Shown: positions 27,201-35,200, numbered from the stretch's first letter. The stretch is 64,000 nt of DNA from Gavia stellata (GCF_030936135.1 NC_082600.1:4960001-5024000), one strand, 5' to 3'. Translations and numbers: made by a program. The notes: generated from the letters alone by a model not told the origin.

Positions 27201-28792
27201 TTTTCTTCATAGTAGCTAGTATGGGGCCATGTTTCGGATTTCTGCTGGAAACAGTGTTGATACACAGGGATGTTCTCGTTACTGCTGAGCAGTGCTTACA
27301 CAGAGTCAAGGCCTTTTCTGCTCCTCACCCCACCAGCAAGTAGGCTGGGGGTGCACAAGAAGTTGGGAGGGGACACAGCCGGGACAGCTGACCCCAGCTG
27401 ACCAAAGGGATATTCCATACCATATGATGTCATGCTCAGTATATAAACTAGGGGAAGAGCTGGCCGGGGGACCGCTGCTTGGGCTGGGCATCGGTCGGAG
27501 GGTGGTGAGCAATTGTTTTCATTTGCATCACTTGTCTTTCTTGTTTGTTGTTGTTGTTATTTTCCTTTTCATTACAATTTTTATTATCATTATTATTTTA
27601 TTTTATTTTATTTCATTTCACTTATTAAACTGTTCTTATCTCAACCCACGAGCTTTCTCACTTTTACTTTTCCGATTCTCTCCCCCATCCCACTGGGGCA
27701 GGGGGGGAGTCAGCAAACGGCTGTGTGGTGCTTAGTTGCCAGCTGGGCTTAAACCACGACAATCTATAATCAAGCCTTGCATTCTTTTTTTCTAAAGTTG
27801 TTTGCAGTCCCCAAAAATTCTAATTAAACAGCAAAATGTTACGAAGCCAGTGGTGAAGCTGCGATGTTGCTCTTAGTTCTGTAAGGTCTGTACTTTGACA
27901 GCAACACAAAACTGCGTTGATATTGAATATATTGATGCTGAGGAGTCCAGCAGCAGTGGACCAGTGCGTATTTGGCAGAGATGTCTGCATCCTTTTTTAA
28001 ACATTTGCATTGTAATGGCAAACAAGGCCTTTTTGTGGTTTCAAGGGATTGTTATGAGACTAACTCTGAAGAGTAGTCTTTGTACCAAGGCTATGGACTA
28101 AAGAAAGGAAAAGAGAATATGGACTTAAACCATACTCAATATATAAGACTTACCCCTTGAGTTCATTTTGAGAGGGCTTGTTTTCTGGTTTACCGTTTAT
28201 TTTAAATCAATAAAAAGGTAATGGCAAATATTTAGTTTATATTTATACATTCAAGAACTAGCGCAAGAATAACAAGAGAAGATAGCAAGCCCAATATTGG
28301 ATTTCTTCAACTATATTTTTAATTTCTTTGTGCATATGTGAACATATTTACTCCCACACTACATTGATTTCTGCTAGATTCTACCCAGCCACTCTTATAA
28401 AAACTGCATATAGTTTTTATATATATACACACATACTATATATACATACATACTATATATATGCATATATATGTTTACATTTAAGTTATAAATCAATCAC
28501 TTCAAAACACAGGGCATCCAAATATGTCATATAGCCAGTTCTCAACACAGGCAAAACCCAAAGGATTTACCAGACCAAGCCAGGCCATAAATCCATCCCA
28601 GTATCTCACGCTGCAGTGGCTGTACAGGAACTCCTGGGAAAGCAAAAGCCAGGAACAAGCCCATCCCTCCCCCAGACTACACTTCACCCTGGGCCCTTAG
28701 GAATTAGGCAGTTACCTCCCAGAGTCATCGAAGCAGACGTCCGTGTGGCCCTCGGTGTGGCCGTACCGCATCGGCTTTTGCGCAGATGGCAT
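88..28792 (-). CDS. WDHD1: WDHD1 (AND-1/Ctf4 homologue), replication-fork scaffold; spliced, 3' end off window
   Basis: WDHD1 is the vertebrate Ctf4: a nuclear trimeric hub that links the CMG helicase to DNA polymerase alpha and other partners at the fork. Twenty-four coding exons (listed separately) run on the minus strand from the ATG at 28792 to a donor at 87/86. They sum to 3171 nt, 1057 codons without a stop. Order of parts: N-terminal WD40 propeller (about residues 1-330), an acidic poorly conserved linker (about 313-410), the SepB/Ctf4 propeller and its helical extension (about 415-835), a disordered charged tail (about 836-1010), and the start of the HMG box (PKTGFQMWLEENR, from about 1013). 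The human protein is about 1130 aa from memory, so roughly 70 residues are missing left of position 1. The start is fixed by MPSAQKPMRYGHTEGHTDVC, the family N terminus, with A at -3. Identification rests on family recall over essentially the whole length. Confidence 0.97.
1403..1536 (-). CDS. WDHD1: WDHD1 exon 24 (residues 968-1012)
   Basis: 134 nt, acceptor TATAG, donor GTGAGT. It encodes ALAASFFQARTPNSSEKTVE then a charged stretch to APENTENK. Divergent tail, but the ASxFQ start and TENxR end line up with the family. The split Arg codon (AG|A) opens the HMG box exon. Confidence 0.9.
1967..2125 (-). CDS. WDHD1: WDHD1 exon 23 (residues 915-967)
   Basis: 159 nt, acceptor GCTAG, donor GTAATG, phase 0. 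It encodes SANVLDTMSKYSKKSSLSSS then VIKPLIPKPKSKQ. The IKPLIPKPKxKQ basic-proline block is a family marker in the C-terminal tail. Confidence 0.94.
2284..2327 (-). CDS. WDHD1: WDHD1 exon 22 (residues 900-914), small exon with tandem acceptor
   Basis: A 44-nt exon encoding VVASSSQGRMNPFK; the SSQGRxNPFK block is conserved. A second AG six bases downstream (AATAG then TTGTAG) would drop two Val codons in frame. The outer acceptor gives the length I recall for the mammalian protein. The donor is GTAAGA. Confidence 0.88.
2361..2386. repeat. TG/CA microsatellite with 16-bp perfect palindrome
   Basis: A TG run (with one C interruption) is followed directly by a CA run. Positions 2368-2383 form a perfect palindrome centred on 2375/2376. 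It lies in the intron between WDHD1 exons 22 and 21, 34 bases from exon 22. Confidence 0.9.
3182..3238 (-). CDS. WDHD1: WDHD1 exon 21 (residues 881-900)
   Basis: A 57-nt exon, acceptor CTGAAG, donor GTGAGT. It encodes PNPFSKGVTSAEVTTPKS. Placed from the splice sites, the exact frame fit between exons 20 and 22, and the weak N.FSK match to the family. Confidence 0.85.
4205..4335 (-). CDS. WDHD1: WDHD1 exon 20 (residues 837-881)
   Basis: 131 nt, acceptor ATTTAG, donor GTAAGA. It encodes YSNSATEWSRLPVRNVQQDQ then an acidic stretch to PEVHKQ. Conserved at its start (YSNTATEWS in the family) and divergent after that, as expected of the disordered tail. Confidence 0.9.
6066..6283 (-). CDS. WDHD1: WDHD1 exon 19 (residues 765-837)
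   Basis: 218 nt, acceptor TTTCAG, donor GTAACA. It encodes LSCKLEREFRCVELADLMTQ then NLAIKYASRSRRLNLAQRLS. This is the helical bundle, ending in an acidic run (APEDEEEEEDFRKHLNA). Confidence 0.95.
6646..6777 (-). CDS. WDHD1: WDHD1 exon 18 (residues 721-764)
   Basis: 132 nt, acceptor TTTCAG, donor GTAAGT, phase 0. It encodes EQYWRSVVFHNHVDYLSKNG then KNQSVKEQQELLMKLFA. This begins the helical extension which, in Ctf4, forms the client-binding surface. Confidence 0.95.
8215..8329 (-). CDS. WDHD1: WDHD1 exon 17 (residues 682-720)
   Basis: 115 nt, acceptor GCACAG, donor GTATGG. It encodes CIPCKGARFPPTLPRPAVAI then LSFKLPYCQVTTEKGQME. This is the end of the SepB propeller, before its helical extension. 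Confidence 0.95.
9230..9450 (+). mobile_element. Decayed CR1/L3-type LINE fragment
   Basis: The segment resembles the part of the CR1/L3 reverse-transcriptase region that encodes the 'ND(L)E...FxDDTK' stretch and what follows: AATGATTTGGAGGAAG near 9247, then a segment equivalent to 'FADDTKL'. It carries stops and frame breaks. Orientation is plus, antisense to WDHD1. The match is to remembered consensus and the ends are uncertain. Confidence 0.45.
10173..10329 (-). CDS. WDHD1: WDHD1 exon 16 (residues 630-682)
   Basis: 157 nt, acceptor AAACAG, donor GTCAGA. It encodes YVDSEGIVRMLNRGLGNTWI then CNTREHCKGKSDHYWVVGI and HENPQQL, almost identical to the mammalian SepB segment as I recall it. Confidence 0.96.
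11006..11143 (-). CDS. WDHD1: WDHD1 exon 15 (residues 584-630)
   Basis: 138 nt, acceptor TCCTAG, donor GTATGA. It encodes TGFDGDQCLGVQLMELGKKK then KQILHGDPLSLTKKSYLIWV and GFSAE. Both flanking Gly codons are split G|GT. Confidence 0.95.
11618..11859 (-). CDS. WDHD1: WDHD1 exon 14 (residues 503-584)
   Basis: 242 nt, the longest coding exon here. Acceptor TTTAG, donor GTAGTT. It encodes KLHCIHFSSWDANKEWTVDM, then AICLGQGWAACATSALLVR and PVVSMAGHGEQLMIIYHR. This SepB-domain stretch is highly conserved in Ctf4/AND-1 proteins. Confidence 0.96.
12991..13175 (-). CDS. WDHD1: WDHD1 exon 13 (residues 442-503)
   Basis: 185 nt, acceptor AACAG, donor GTAAGTC. It encodes VWNSVGIIRCYNDEQDNAID then IEFHDTSIHHATHLPNSLNH to CESTEELA, part of the SepB/Ctf4 propeller. 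The final Ser codon is split (AG|C). Confidence 0.95.
13767..13957 (-). CDS. WDHD1: WDHD1 exon 12 (residues 378-441)
   Basis: 191 nt, acceptor TTCTAG, donor GTAAAT. It encodes the end of the acidic linker (EKEDDDDDQTGG) and then the conserved entry to the SepB domain (FYDGPMPTPKQKPFQSGSTP ... HRFM). Confidence 0.95.
14140..14335 (-). CDS. WDHD1: WDHD1 exon 11 (residues 313-378), acidic linker
   Basis: 196 nt, acceptor TTTTAG, donor GTACAG. It opens VASTVTKDYNDLFDGEDDDY, where the KDYNDLFDG block is conserved. It then becomes an Asp/Glu-rich, poorly conserved disordered segment ending DDDENSL. The last codon is split G|AT (Asp). Confidence 0.93.
14499..14634 (-). CDS. WDHD1: WDHD1 exon 10 (residues 267-312)
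   Basis: 136 nt, acceptor TTTTAG, donor GTGATC. It encodes MKHEKNYSICGLAWHPKYRQ then IAYTDTEGNLGLLENIGDAK, the last blade of the N-terminal propeller, running into the linker. Confidence 0.95.
16119..16225 (-). CDS. WDHD1: WDHD1 exon 9 (residues 232-267)
   Basis: 107 nt, acceptor CCTTAG, donor GTATTC. It encodes PLNVVAWSPCGQYLAAGSVG then GCIVVWNMETQECIE, a textbook WD40 repeat. The split Arg codon (AG|G) joins exon 10. Confidence 0.94.
17124..17216 (-). CDS. WDHD1: WDHD1 exon 8 (residues 201-231)
   Basis: 93 nt, acceptor GAACAG, donor GTGCTT, phase 0. It encodes LLAIPVDKVVKLYRRETWES then QFDLSDTFITQ, a WD40 blade of the N-terminal propeller. Confidence 0.93.
17794..17810. repeat. (TG)n microsatellite
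   Basis: About eight uninterrupted TG dinucleotides in the intron between WDHD1 exons 8 and 7. Confidence 0.9.
18738..18833 (-). CDS. WDHD1: WDHD1 exon 7 (residues 169-200)
   Basis: 96 nt, acceptor TTTTCAG, donor GTAAGTG, phase 0 at both ends. It encodes TCMTSWPLLQKCNDVINAKS then ICRLGWQPGSGK. The family motif CRLAWQP carries G for A here. Confidence 0.94.
19758..19779. repeat. Poly(A) tract in a WDHD1 intron
   Basis: An uninterrupted run of over 20 A. No LINE, SINE or retrocopy is recognisable immediately upstream, so this is called only a homopolymer. It generates a spurious poly-Phe minus-strand frame. Confidence 0.9.
20588..20638 (-). CDS. WDHD1: WDHD1 exon 6 (residues 152-168)
   Basis: A 51-nt exon, acceptor ACATAG, donor GTAAAAG, both phase 0. 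It encodes ASASCDGSVRVWKIADQ, the end of a WD40 repeat. It is too short for an ORF scan and was found from frame continuity between exons 5 and 7. Confidence 0.94.
21181..21292 (-). CDS. WDHD1: WDHD1 exon 5 (residues 114-151)
   Basis: 112 nt, acceptor CTACAG, donor GTAAAA. It encodes SDFMVKVVEVTDSSKQKTFR then GHDAPVLSLSFDPRDVYL, a WD40 repeat with the classic GHDAPV turn. Confidence 0.95.
23483..23634 (-). CDS. WDHD1: WDHD1 exon 4 (residues 64-114)
   Basis: 152 nt, acceptor TTTTAG, donor GTAATC. It encodes NGRLITAVSNNTVQIHTFPE through NSDGTKIAAGS, WD40 blade 2. The split serine codon (AG|T) joins exon 5. Confidence 0.93.
26437..26548 (-). CDS. WDHD1: WDHD1 exon 3 (residues 26-63)
   Basis: 112 nt between acceptor 26550-26549 and donor GTATTG. 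It encodes the first WD40 blade (CIVTCGSDGDVRIWENLDDD), including the GSDG...RIW signature, ending SCALK. The solo LTR lies in the intron just upstream of this exon. Confidence 0.93.
27167..27171. repeat. Target-site duplication, left copy
   Basis: ATCTA immediately before the LTR; identical to 27762-27766. Confidence 0.85.
27172..27761 (+). mobile_element. Solo LTR of an endogenous retrovirus (ERVL-like)
   Basis: A 590-bp element begins TGTGCTGG and ends CCACGACA, giving the TGT...ACA termini of a retroviral LTR. It is flanked on both sides by the same 5 bases, ATCTA (27167-27171 and 27762-27766), a perfect target-site duplication. Internal LTR signals are present: a TATA box (TATATAAA, 27440-27447) and an ATTAAA poly(A) signal (27624-27629) after a T-rich stretch. 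No gag, pol or env remains, so it is a recombined solo LTR. A 5-bp duplication is typical of ERVL-type elements. The terminal GTGGTTTAAGCCCAGCTGGC motif on the reverse strand is one I recall as common in bird genomes. It lies in the WDHD1 intron between exons 2 and 3, antisense to the gene, so its promoter and poly(A) signal face away from WDHD1 transcription. Confidence 0.9.
27762..27766. repeat. Target-site duplication, right copy
   Basis: ATCTA immediately after the LTR; identical to 27167-27171. The exact match suggests the insertion is not very old. Confidence 0.85.
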
Positions 28793-28804
28793 CTTCGCTC
28801 TCAC
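28716..28804 (-). CDS. WDHD1: WDHD1 exon 2 (start codon; residues 1-26)
   Basis: Acceptor AG at 28806-28805 follows a T/C-rich tract. The ATG is at 28792-28790 in context GCGAAGATGC, with A at -3. It encodes MPSAQKPMRYGHTEGHTDVC and onward, the WDHD1 N terminus and first WD40 strand. The donor GTAAC follows 28716. The last codon is split (AG|C), completed as Ser by the next exon. Confidence 0.93.
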
Positions 28805-29294
28805 CTGTTTATTTGCGGAGGACAAAAGGGGGAGAAATAAAATAGATTTTAAAAGAAAAAGCTTCGGAAAGAGCCTCAGACGGCAGGGCAAGGTCAGAGC
28901 TGCTGGGACACCCACCCACGGGGGCTGGGGACCCCGGGCTCGGCCGCCAGCCGCGCCCCGCTCGGCCTCAGCGGATTACAGCCGGGCAGATGTGGGACGC
29001 GGCGCCCGCACCTCCTCGCGTCGGAAGGGCCTGGCTGGGGAAGCGAACCCTAAAAGACAAGGGGAGAAAAAACGGGTTACGGGGGTCGGGGGGTGCCGCG
29101 GGCCTGTCCCTCAGGCTCCTCAGCGCCCGCAGTAGGCCGAGCCAGGCCAGGCCAGGCCGCCCGCCGGGCCCTGGAAGGGACTCCCCCCCGTCCCCGCCAC
29201 AGGCCGCGGCTGCCCCCGCGCCGGGAAAGGGGCCAGCACGGCCCACCGGGGAGATGGGGAGACCCGGGGCCGCGCCACCTTCCCGCCCGCTCAC

Positions 29295-29440
29295 CGCACC
29301 GGCCCCGCCGCCCGCTTCGAGCCTTCCCGCGCTCGGCCCCGCCGCCCAGCCCGCCCCCAGGGCCGGGCCTGCCCCGTCGGAGCCCGGGGCGGGGCTGCGC
29401 GCAGGCGGGGCTGGGGCTGGGGCTGGGGCTGGGGCTGGTC
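29295..29440 (-). other. WDHD1: WDHD1 candidate non-coding exon 1 (3' boundary only)
   Basis: The first coding exon of WDHD1 opens with an acceptor and only 12 nt of 5' UTR, so an upstream non-coding exon is needed. The best minus-strand donor in the CpG island is GTGAG at 29294-29290 (exon side ...GGTGCG). This gives a 490-nt first intron. The 5' end is not defined; 29440 is only a guess placed next to the NRF1-like motif. Other donors, such as the GTGCGG near 29008, are possible. Confidence 0.35.
29407..29436. repeat. GGGGCT hexamer tandem array (5 copies)
   Basis: Five perfect GGGGCT units in the centre of the WDHD1/SOCS4 CpG island. The repeated G4 runs could form a G-quadruplex on the plus strand. 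The unit is close to, but differs from, the GGGGCC repeat of human C9orf72. Confidence 0.95.
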
Positions 29441-29459
29441 CCGGCCCCGGCCGGCCGGG

Positions 29460-29521
29460 AGAGCGAGGATGGCGGCGGCGGGGACGGCTGGCGCCGCTTC
29501 ACAGCGACTCCGCTCCGGCGG
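29460..29521 (+). other. SOCS4: SOCS4 candidate non-coding exon 1
   Basis: The SOCS4 coding exon opens with an acceptor, so a spliced upstream exon must exist. The best candidate carries the YY1-like ATGGCGGCGGC element near its start and ends at donor GG|GTGAGG (29522). The exon 5' end is not determined. Confidence 0.5.
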
Positions 29522-29623
29522 GTGAGGGGACCCGGGCCCCGCGCCGCCTCACGCCGGCCGCCACCGCGCTCCCCGCCGCCTGTGGGAGCCCGCACACCGG
29601 CGGTGGCGGAGGTGCCGTGGCCT

Positions 29624-29654
29624 TCCTCCTCCTCCTCCTCCTCCTCCTCCTCCT
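29624..29654. repeat. (TCC)n trinucleotide repeat
   Basis: About ten TCC units in the CpG island, within the presumed SOCS4 first intron just after its donor. Long frames here encode Ser or Leu runs and are not genes. Confidence 0.95.
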
Positions 29655-32059
29655 GCCGTCACCCCCGCGGGTCAGGCCGCCCTGCCCGGCTGAGGGAGCG
29701 ACCTGGGCGGCTTCCCCGGGGAGGGCAGCGCGATCGCGATCGGCCCTTCCCTCCGGACGATCGTAAGTTGGGGTCGGGAGGAGCCGGGCCGGCGGGCGGC
29801 CCCTGAGGCGGTGTCAGCCGGGGGCTGCCACCGGGGTGGGCTCGGTCCGCGGTGGGCGTTCACCTTCCCCGTGAAAAACCGTGTGTGGGTGCGTGCCTGA
29901 TACACATATCTTAATGTATAGAGCGCTTATATATTTACTGTATATACTTACCTATATCTGTTTAACGGCAGTCCCTCGAGAGGCACAGGAATGGCAAGGG
30001 GAGCCCAAATGAGGGGCAGTGCCCTTCACCCCCCGCTTCGCCAAAATCCTCCATACAGCAAAGTGTTGGGGAGAGGCTGGGGAGTGCTCTCGCCCCAGTA
30101 AAGGCTGCAGGATCAAACCCATTTGGAGATCGTTATGGTAATGACGGAATTACTCTGTAATTATAGCCATCCCGATGAGCGCGCTAGATACAGTTGACAG
30201 CGGTTGTAGTTAGGCAGGTAGCGATTGCACTGCAAAAATCATTACGCTTTCGTGTGCTGAAAAATAGGAAGAAAGCGGCGGGGTTTAGGTCCTGAAGGAC
30301 AAGAAATGTTAGAGCTCGACATACCTGAAATAAGGAGAAAAAACCAGAGTTCCCTATTTTCCCTTTATGTAGCGTTAATGATCTGGCCCAGTTTATTCCT
30401 GCTTCTAAGAAAAATTGCTTCCAGGCAAAAGCCTTTTATCTTCAGTTTTGCTCTGCAGCGGAGTTATCGGTGGTTGGAGTGAGCAGAGTGATTTATTTAT
30501 ATTGGAAATGTGGTCGGGCTCTCTGTAACAGTCACATTGTTGGTACTTTCAAGAATGAGTAAGTGATGGGATTACAAAGCAGGCATGCTTCTTTTTTAAA
30601 AAAAAAAGAAGCCCAGATTTCATTATTAAACCTCATAGAAGCTGTGTAGAGACATGTTTTCCACGGGTGTCTCCTGACATATTTCAGTAAATCGTGATTT
30701 CTGGTGTGGATAACGTGTTCTAGCAAAATGATTCGAGCTGAACCGCTTACCAGATGAGTGGGAAGACCAAGCTATTCTTACACCGGCCTTATTGCAAGCC
30801 GCTGCCTGGGACAAAGACAAATGCATGTCAGCTGTATTTATTTTTTCTTTATTATTTTAATTTGCAGAAACTCTCATACAAACTGCACCTAAAATATTTT
30901 ACAATATAAAAGCTGTTTTAAGTTCAGTGCTATGTAACAACTGAATTTATTGCCTGGAGGTGCTACCTGCCGGGATAACTCTTTGAACAGCATGGGAAAA
31001 CTGGGGGAAGTTTTTTCGGGGCGTCCCATGGTCACTTGGCCAAGGGACTGCAGGCCTTGTGGCTTTGTCACATCCGAAGTGGCACGGCATCAAATGCAAG
31101 GTTGTTCTTTAAATCCGGTTGGGAACTCAACCTGCTGCTGACTTGATTAATAGGTGTAAGTGGCTGCGAGCGGAGCGGCAGGGCGGGAGCCGGAATCACG
31201 GCTCCTGTTCTCCTGTTCTGGGTGGAGCACAAAGTGTTGGTCATGGACCATAAAGCTTTTGCTGATTTAGTGCTGCTGCGGTCTGCCAAGCGCTGCGTGC
31301 ATCTCTCCTTCAGAGTTTCATTAAAGGGGTAGATATGAGCAGCCCTCACCTTTGGCACCTGCTTCCAGATCACTTCTACCTCCTGGGTGTGAAGAAAATA
31401 GCCTCGGTGTTGGGGTTAGGGGGGGCATGGCCACCTGTCCCCCTCCTGCTATAGTTCTGGGGGTATACAGACCCAAGACAAATCAAGGGTATTTCCAAGT
31501 AAGAAGCATAATAGGTTATATTTGGTATCCTTAGACAGTCACTTTCTTTAGTGTGTGCGATTACTGCTTTAATTTGCTGGAAAGGCCTCTGGAGTCCAGC
31601 TTAGGTATTTTTGGACGGTATCATAAATCAAAATAAACATAGTCAAAGCTGAAGAAAAATAATTTAGGACAGAGGAATTGAGTCTTAATGTTATCGTTAA
31701 TAGGTTGGGCTTTTTTCCAAAATAAGTCACTAACAGCTCAACTTCAGTGGAAGGTCAGGTTTTAAAATGTGGTCTTGTGGCCAAAATCTAATTGGGCGAA
31801 ATTAATGAAAACAGCATGTGACCGGTGAGAATTTTTTTAAGTAACTTTTATGTAAGTTGAAAGAAAAAAGAAAAAGTACTCTGATTTATTACAGCTTGCT
31901 CTTCTCTCTCAGGATTTTATCAGCTCTAGAAGAATATCAACTTCTACAACAATTCCATATTGATTTATTGTTCCTTTGAGTGAATCTCCTTTTCTTGTTT
32001 AATTAGAGGCATAATACAGCAATGCTTTGGCTTTTGTGCATTTGGACAGAAAACTTTCA

Positions 32060-32260
32060 GAGTACTTCCTTCACTAGAAGGGTCGTGCAGCGTGAGAGCA
32101 CCAAAGAGGTGGTGGGATCTCCGTCCTTGGAGGTTTTCAGGACGTGGCCAGACTGTACCATGGCTCCCCTGAGCCTGCGCTGGCAGCGGTCCTGCTCTGA
32201 GTGGGAGGGTGAGCTGGAGACCCCCCACCATCCAGCCAGCGCTTCGGTGATATTACATAC
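32060..32260 (+). mobile_element. CR1 LINE 3'-end fragment
   Basis: The segment reads like the conserved 3' part of bird CR1 elements: AAAGAGGTGGTGGGATCTCC, then TCCTTGGAGGTTTTCA, and a decayed GTCCTGCTCTGAGTGGGAGG. It is truncated at the 5' side, as usual for CR1, and the terminal short repeat is not preserved. It is sense-oriented within the SOCS4 intron. Confidence 0.8.
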
Positions 32261-35200
32261 AGTATTCAAGCAGCTTGATGAAGAGGACTTGGAGGTACCG
32301 GGCTAGAGGCAAGGATCCAGTGGCTCAGGACATAAATATCTACTTAAAACAATTTAGTATTTATTGGATAAATTAAAAAAAGGTCTGTCTATACTTACAG
32401 TTTTGATTCTCCTATTGGAGTTATTGGGTATTTGCCACTGATTTGATTAGACACATGGTGAGGCTGTAACTGTCTTATCATGGTTGTTGATTGCAGCCTA
32501 CCCCTGGCTAGGAAGTAATGTAGCTATTAGATACTGCTTTTAGTCTGGGCTTAAAGTTTTAGTGTTGAGGCATCAGCGCTTGAAAGAAAAAGCATCTTGT
32601 GCAGCTGTCTGCATCCCGCCCCCCACCCCCCCCCCGCAGCCTGGCGAGAGACGTGCCTCTGAAGGAGGGAGCTGTGCACATTATAAAAACAACAACAACA
32701 AAAACCACCCAGTGCTCTGCTTGTCCTCAGGGACTGTAAGCTGTGACAGTGTTGGGTAACCTTGAACTACAAGTTGGATCCTGTGGCCCGAAGTGAACCC
32801 TGCTTATCCCTGCACGTTGCTTTATCTTTGTCATTTGCTTAGGCGGAAGAGTTTCAAGCGTAAGGGTTTTGTCAAATCTGCCTGCTCCTGAGATGCCTAA
32901 GGTATCCCCGCGTAGAAGGCAGCTTTTTTAGGCAGGAGACTAATTGTATCTACCAAAAGGATCTCAGAACTGATGCACGTAAGCTGCACAGTGCTGGACT
33001 CCTCCATTTAACCTTGCCCTGTAGCGAAAAGTACACTCCAGTGTTCCCTCTCTTTTATCCTTGCCCTCCTCTCCTGCTTTTTCAGTTGTGCTCCAGCCAT
33101 TAATGGATGTACGGTACATGGCATTTCCCTTGGACGTTTGCAGCACAAGGAACAGCTGGGTTAGGTGGACAGCCTTAAGCGATAATACAGCACTGAGTGC
33201 CTCACTGCTCTTTATGCCTTTTTCTTTCCAACACCCAAATTATTTTTGGGCCCCATTTTATCGCTGGGGCTGTGAATCACAGATTCGGAAAGGTATGAAG
33301 GCGTGACCCCTTATTGTAACACCAAACGGTGAGATTCGGGCACTGAAATACGCTGTGGCCAATGCATGTTTCAGAAGGCAGCTTGCCTGCAATGCACAGA
33401 TGTTTGTAACACGTTTGGAAACCGAGGTTTTGTCTCCTGAGTCGCAAGCTGTCCACTGAACCATCCTTTACTCTTCCTTCACAAGGTCAAGTTCAAACCT
33501 GGCTTTAGTAGGATGACATCCCTTTTTCTTCATTTATTCCGTGCTCTTTTCAAGGGTCTAGTGGTACGTCCGATTAGCAATTACTGCTCTGACGTGGCAG
33601 AATTGGCGCCTCGGTTCCAGCAGCCTTCAAACCCCAGGGAAACAGCCTTCTGCGTTGCTGGCTAATGGTGCATGTCTTACAGCATCACGTGCTGTTTCTC
33701 CAGTTTCTGTTTCAGGGTTCAGGTACCACTAATGATTCGCGACAGAAGAAAGGTACAAAGTAGAAGGTGGCTTTGCAGTTAAATACAAGAACAACAACCC
33801 AGAAATGACATAAAACACTGAGCTTATTTCAGTTGCAAGGCTGAAGTTAGAGATAACAGGCCTTTTCAGCACTTCTGGGTTTTGTACGTTTTGCATTTTT
33901 TAATTAAAAGCCCATATTCTGCATATTCTTATGCCTTATATGGGCTGGATGTGCAGAATGAGGTAATTGAAGGTTTCAAAAGCAATTACAAACTGTCATA
34001 TCCTAATTTTTAAGTACGTGACTTTGCAACCTCAATGATACCTCTCTGTCCAAAGAAAAATCCCATAGATAGAGAGTTAATGTATTTTACCACAGGATGA
34101 ATCTAGAATAACTTTTTGTCTTCAGCAGTTACTTCAGATTATCACCAGGGTAAATGAGATTGCATTTTTTCTTCTTCTTTAGTTGTGGAGAAAATTCAGT
34201 GCTCCGCTCTAGTTTGTTTCCGGATGAAAAATATAAATGTTACAAAAGCAATCAATGAATCTTGGTCTAAATAAAGGTGTTTCGGGTCTCATATACAAAT
34301 GTTGCCTTTCTCCTATCTGTATTGCATTCTGCAATGTTTTCACTGAAAAGTGGTTTGCAAAATCCTGAGAGAAGAAAAATATTTATTTCAGTCTTTGATT
34401 AGTAATTGCTGGAATAGAGACCCCATTCTCTGATTCTGCTTGGTACCAGTGAAGTACTGTTCATCTAGATTGCTCTAATGCCAGGTTTTTTCAACATATT
34501 TGCAATATTTAGCCTATCTTACCCTCATTTTACATTTCTGCATCTCCTCTTTTTCCCTCCCTTTTCCTTTCCCCACAGCTCTCAGGTTTGTGGGTTGTAA
34601 ATAAGGAATGCAATGGTAAAAATTCCTGGGTGAAAGTTACATCTGGGGTGCATTTGGCCCACAGATTGCATGTAAGCCTTTTGGCACTGCAGTCTTACTC
34701 TTTCACTGAAAACAGAGGGTAGAACTCAGCCTGCGCAGCCCCAGGGGACCGCAGAGAGGTTGTGTCATGCTGGCTAATCCTGATGATGAGAATGGATTGA
34801 ATGGAGAGAGGAAGTGTGGATGCCCTTTTCTTTTCCTGCTTAGTATTTACCATGTCAATTAGTTTTAAAAAAACCAAACCACACAACAAAAAACCCACAG
34901 CCAAAAAAACCAGTGGAATAGAGGAGCTGTACATCATTTTGGTGCAAAAGCAGCATGGTATGTGGTGGGAAGTATTTCTACATTCTACCATGCCTTGGGA
35001 GAGTATAGCATACATACCATATTGCTAGCGATGTACCTTGAAAAAAAATCTGCTCGACTTTCAACTGAGTAATCAAAAGAGGATTTCTTTCTATTTTTCA
35101 AAGCACAACATTCGAAAGGAAACCTCTTATATATTTGAGAATTCAGTACACTTTTGGAAACAAAAGAGAATGAAATCAGTAACTGTAGGTCTCAGAGCAA

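Larger units (their letters stand above)
20639..28715 (-). other. WDHD1 introns between exons 6 and 2
   Basis: Intervals 20639-21180, 21293-23482, 23635-26436 and 26549-28715. The last holds the solo LTR (27172-27761) and an AT-rich TATA/CATA low-complexity block near 28415-28475. A GC-richer patch with a small imperfect inverted repeat lies at 22380-22790. Nothing else is recognisable. Confidence 0.65.
28900..29830. promoter_or_regulatory. CpG-island bidirectional promoter of WDHD1 and SOCS4
   Basis: An abrupt change from AT-rich sequence to very GC- and CpG-rich sequence separates the first coding exon of minus-strand WDHD1 from plus-strand SOCS4. Splice donors point outward in both directions (minus 29294, plus 29522). 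The centre holds an NRF1-like site (CTGCGCGCAGGCG around 29395-29407), a GGGGCT hexamer array and a YY1-like element (GAGGATGGCGGC at 29465-29476). No TATA box is seen. Such head-to-head housekeeping promoters are common in vertebrates. The transcription starts themselves are inferred. Confidence 0.8.

Noticed and set aside
27292-27752. 147-codon and overlapping frames inside the LTR
   Set aside because: They lie wholly within the solo LTR and translate its T-rich R/U5-like part. No gag, pol or env resemblance.
28415-28475. AT-rich TATA/CATA block as a promoter or origin
   Set aside because: Low-complexity TA/CA microsatellite-like sequence in an intron; TATA strings arise from the repeat.
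28990-29806. Long frames of 172-258 codons on both strands in the WDHD1/SOCS4 CpG island
   Set aside because: Low-complexity Pro/Arg/Gly/Ala products of GC-rich sequence, including Ser or Leu runs from the TCC repeat. They overlap each other and the promoter.
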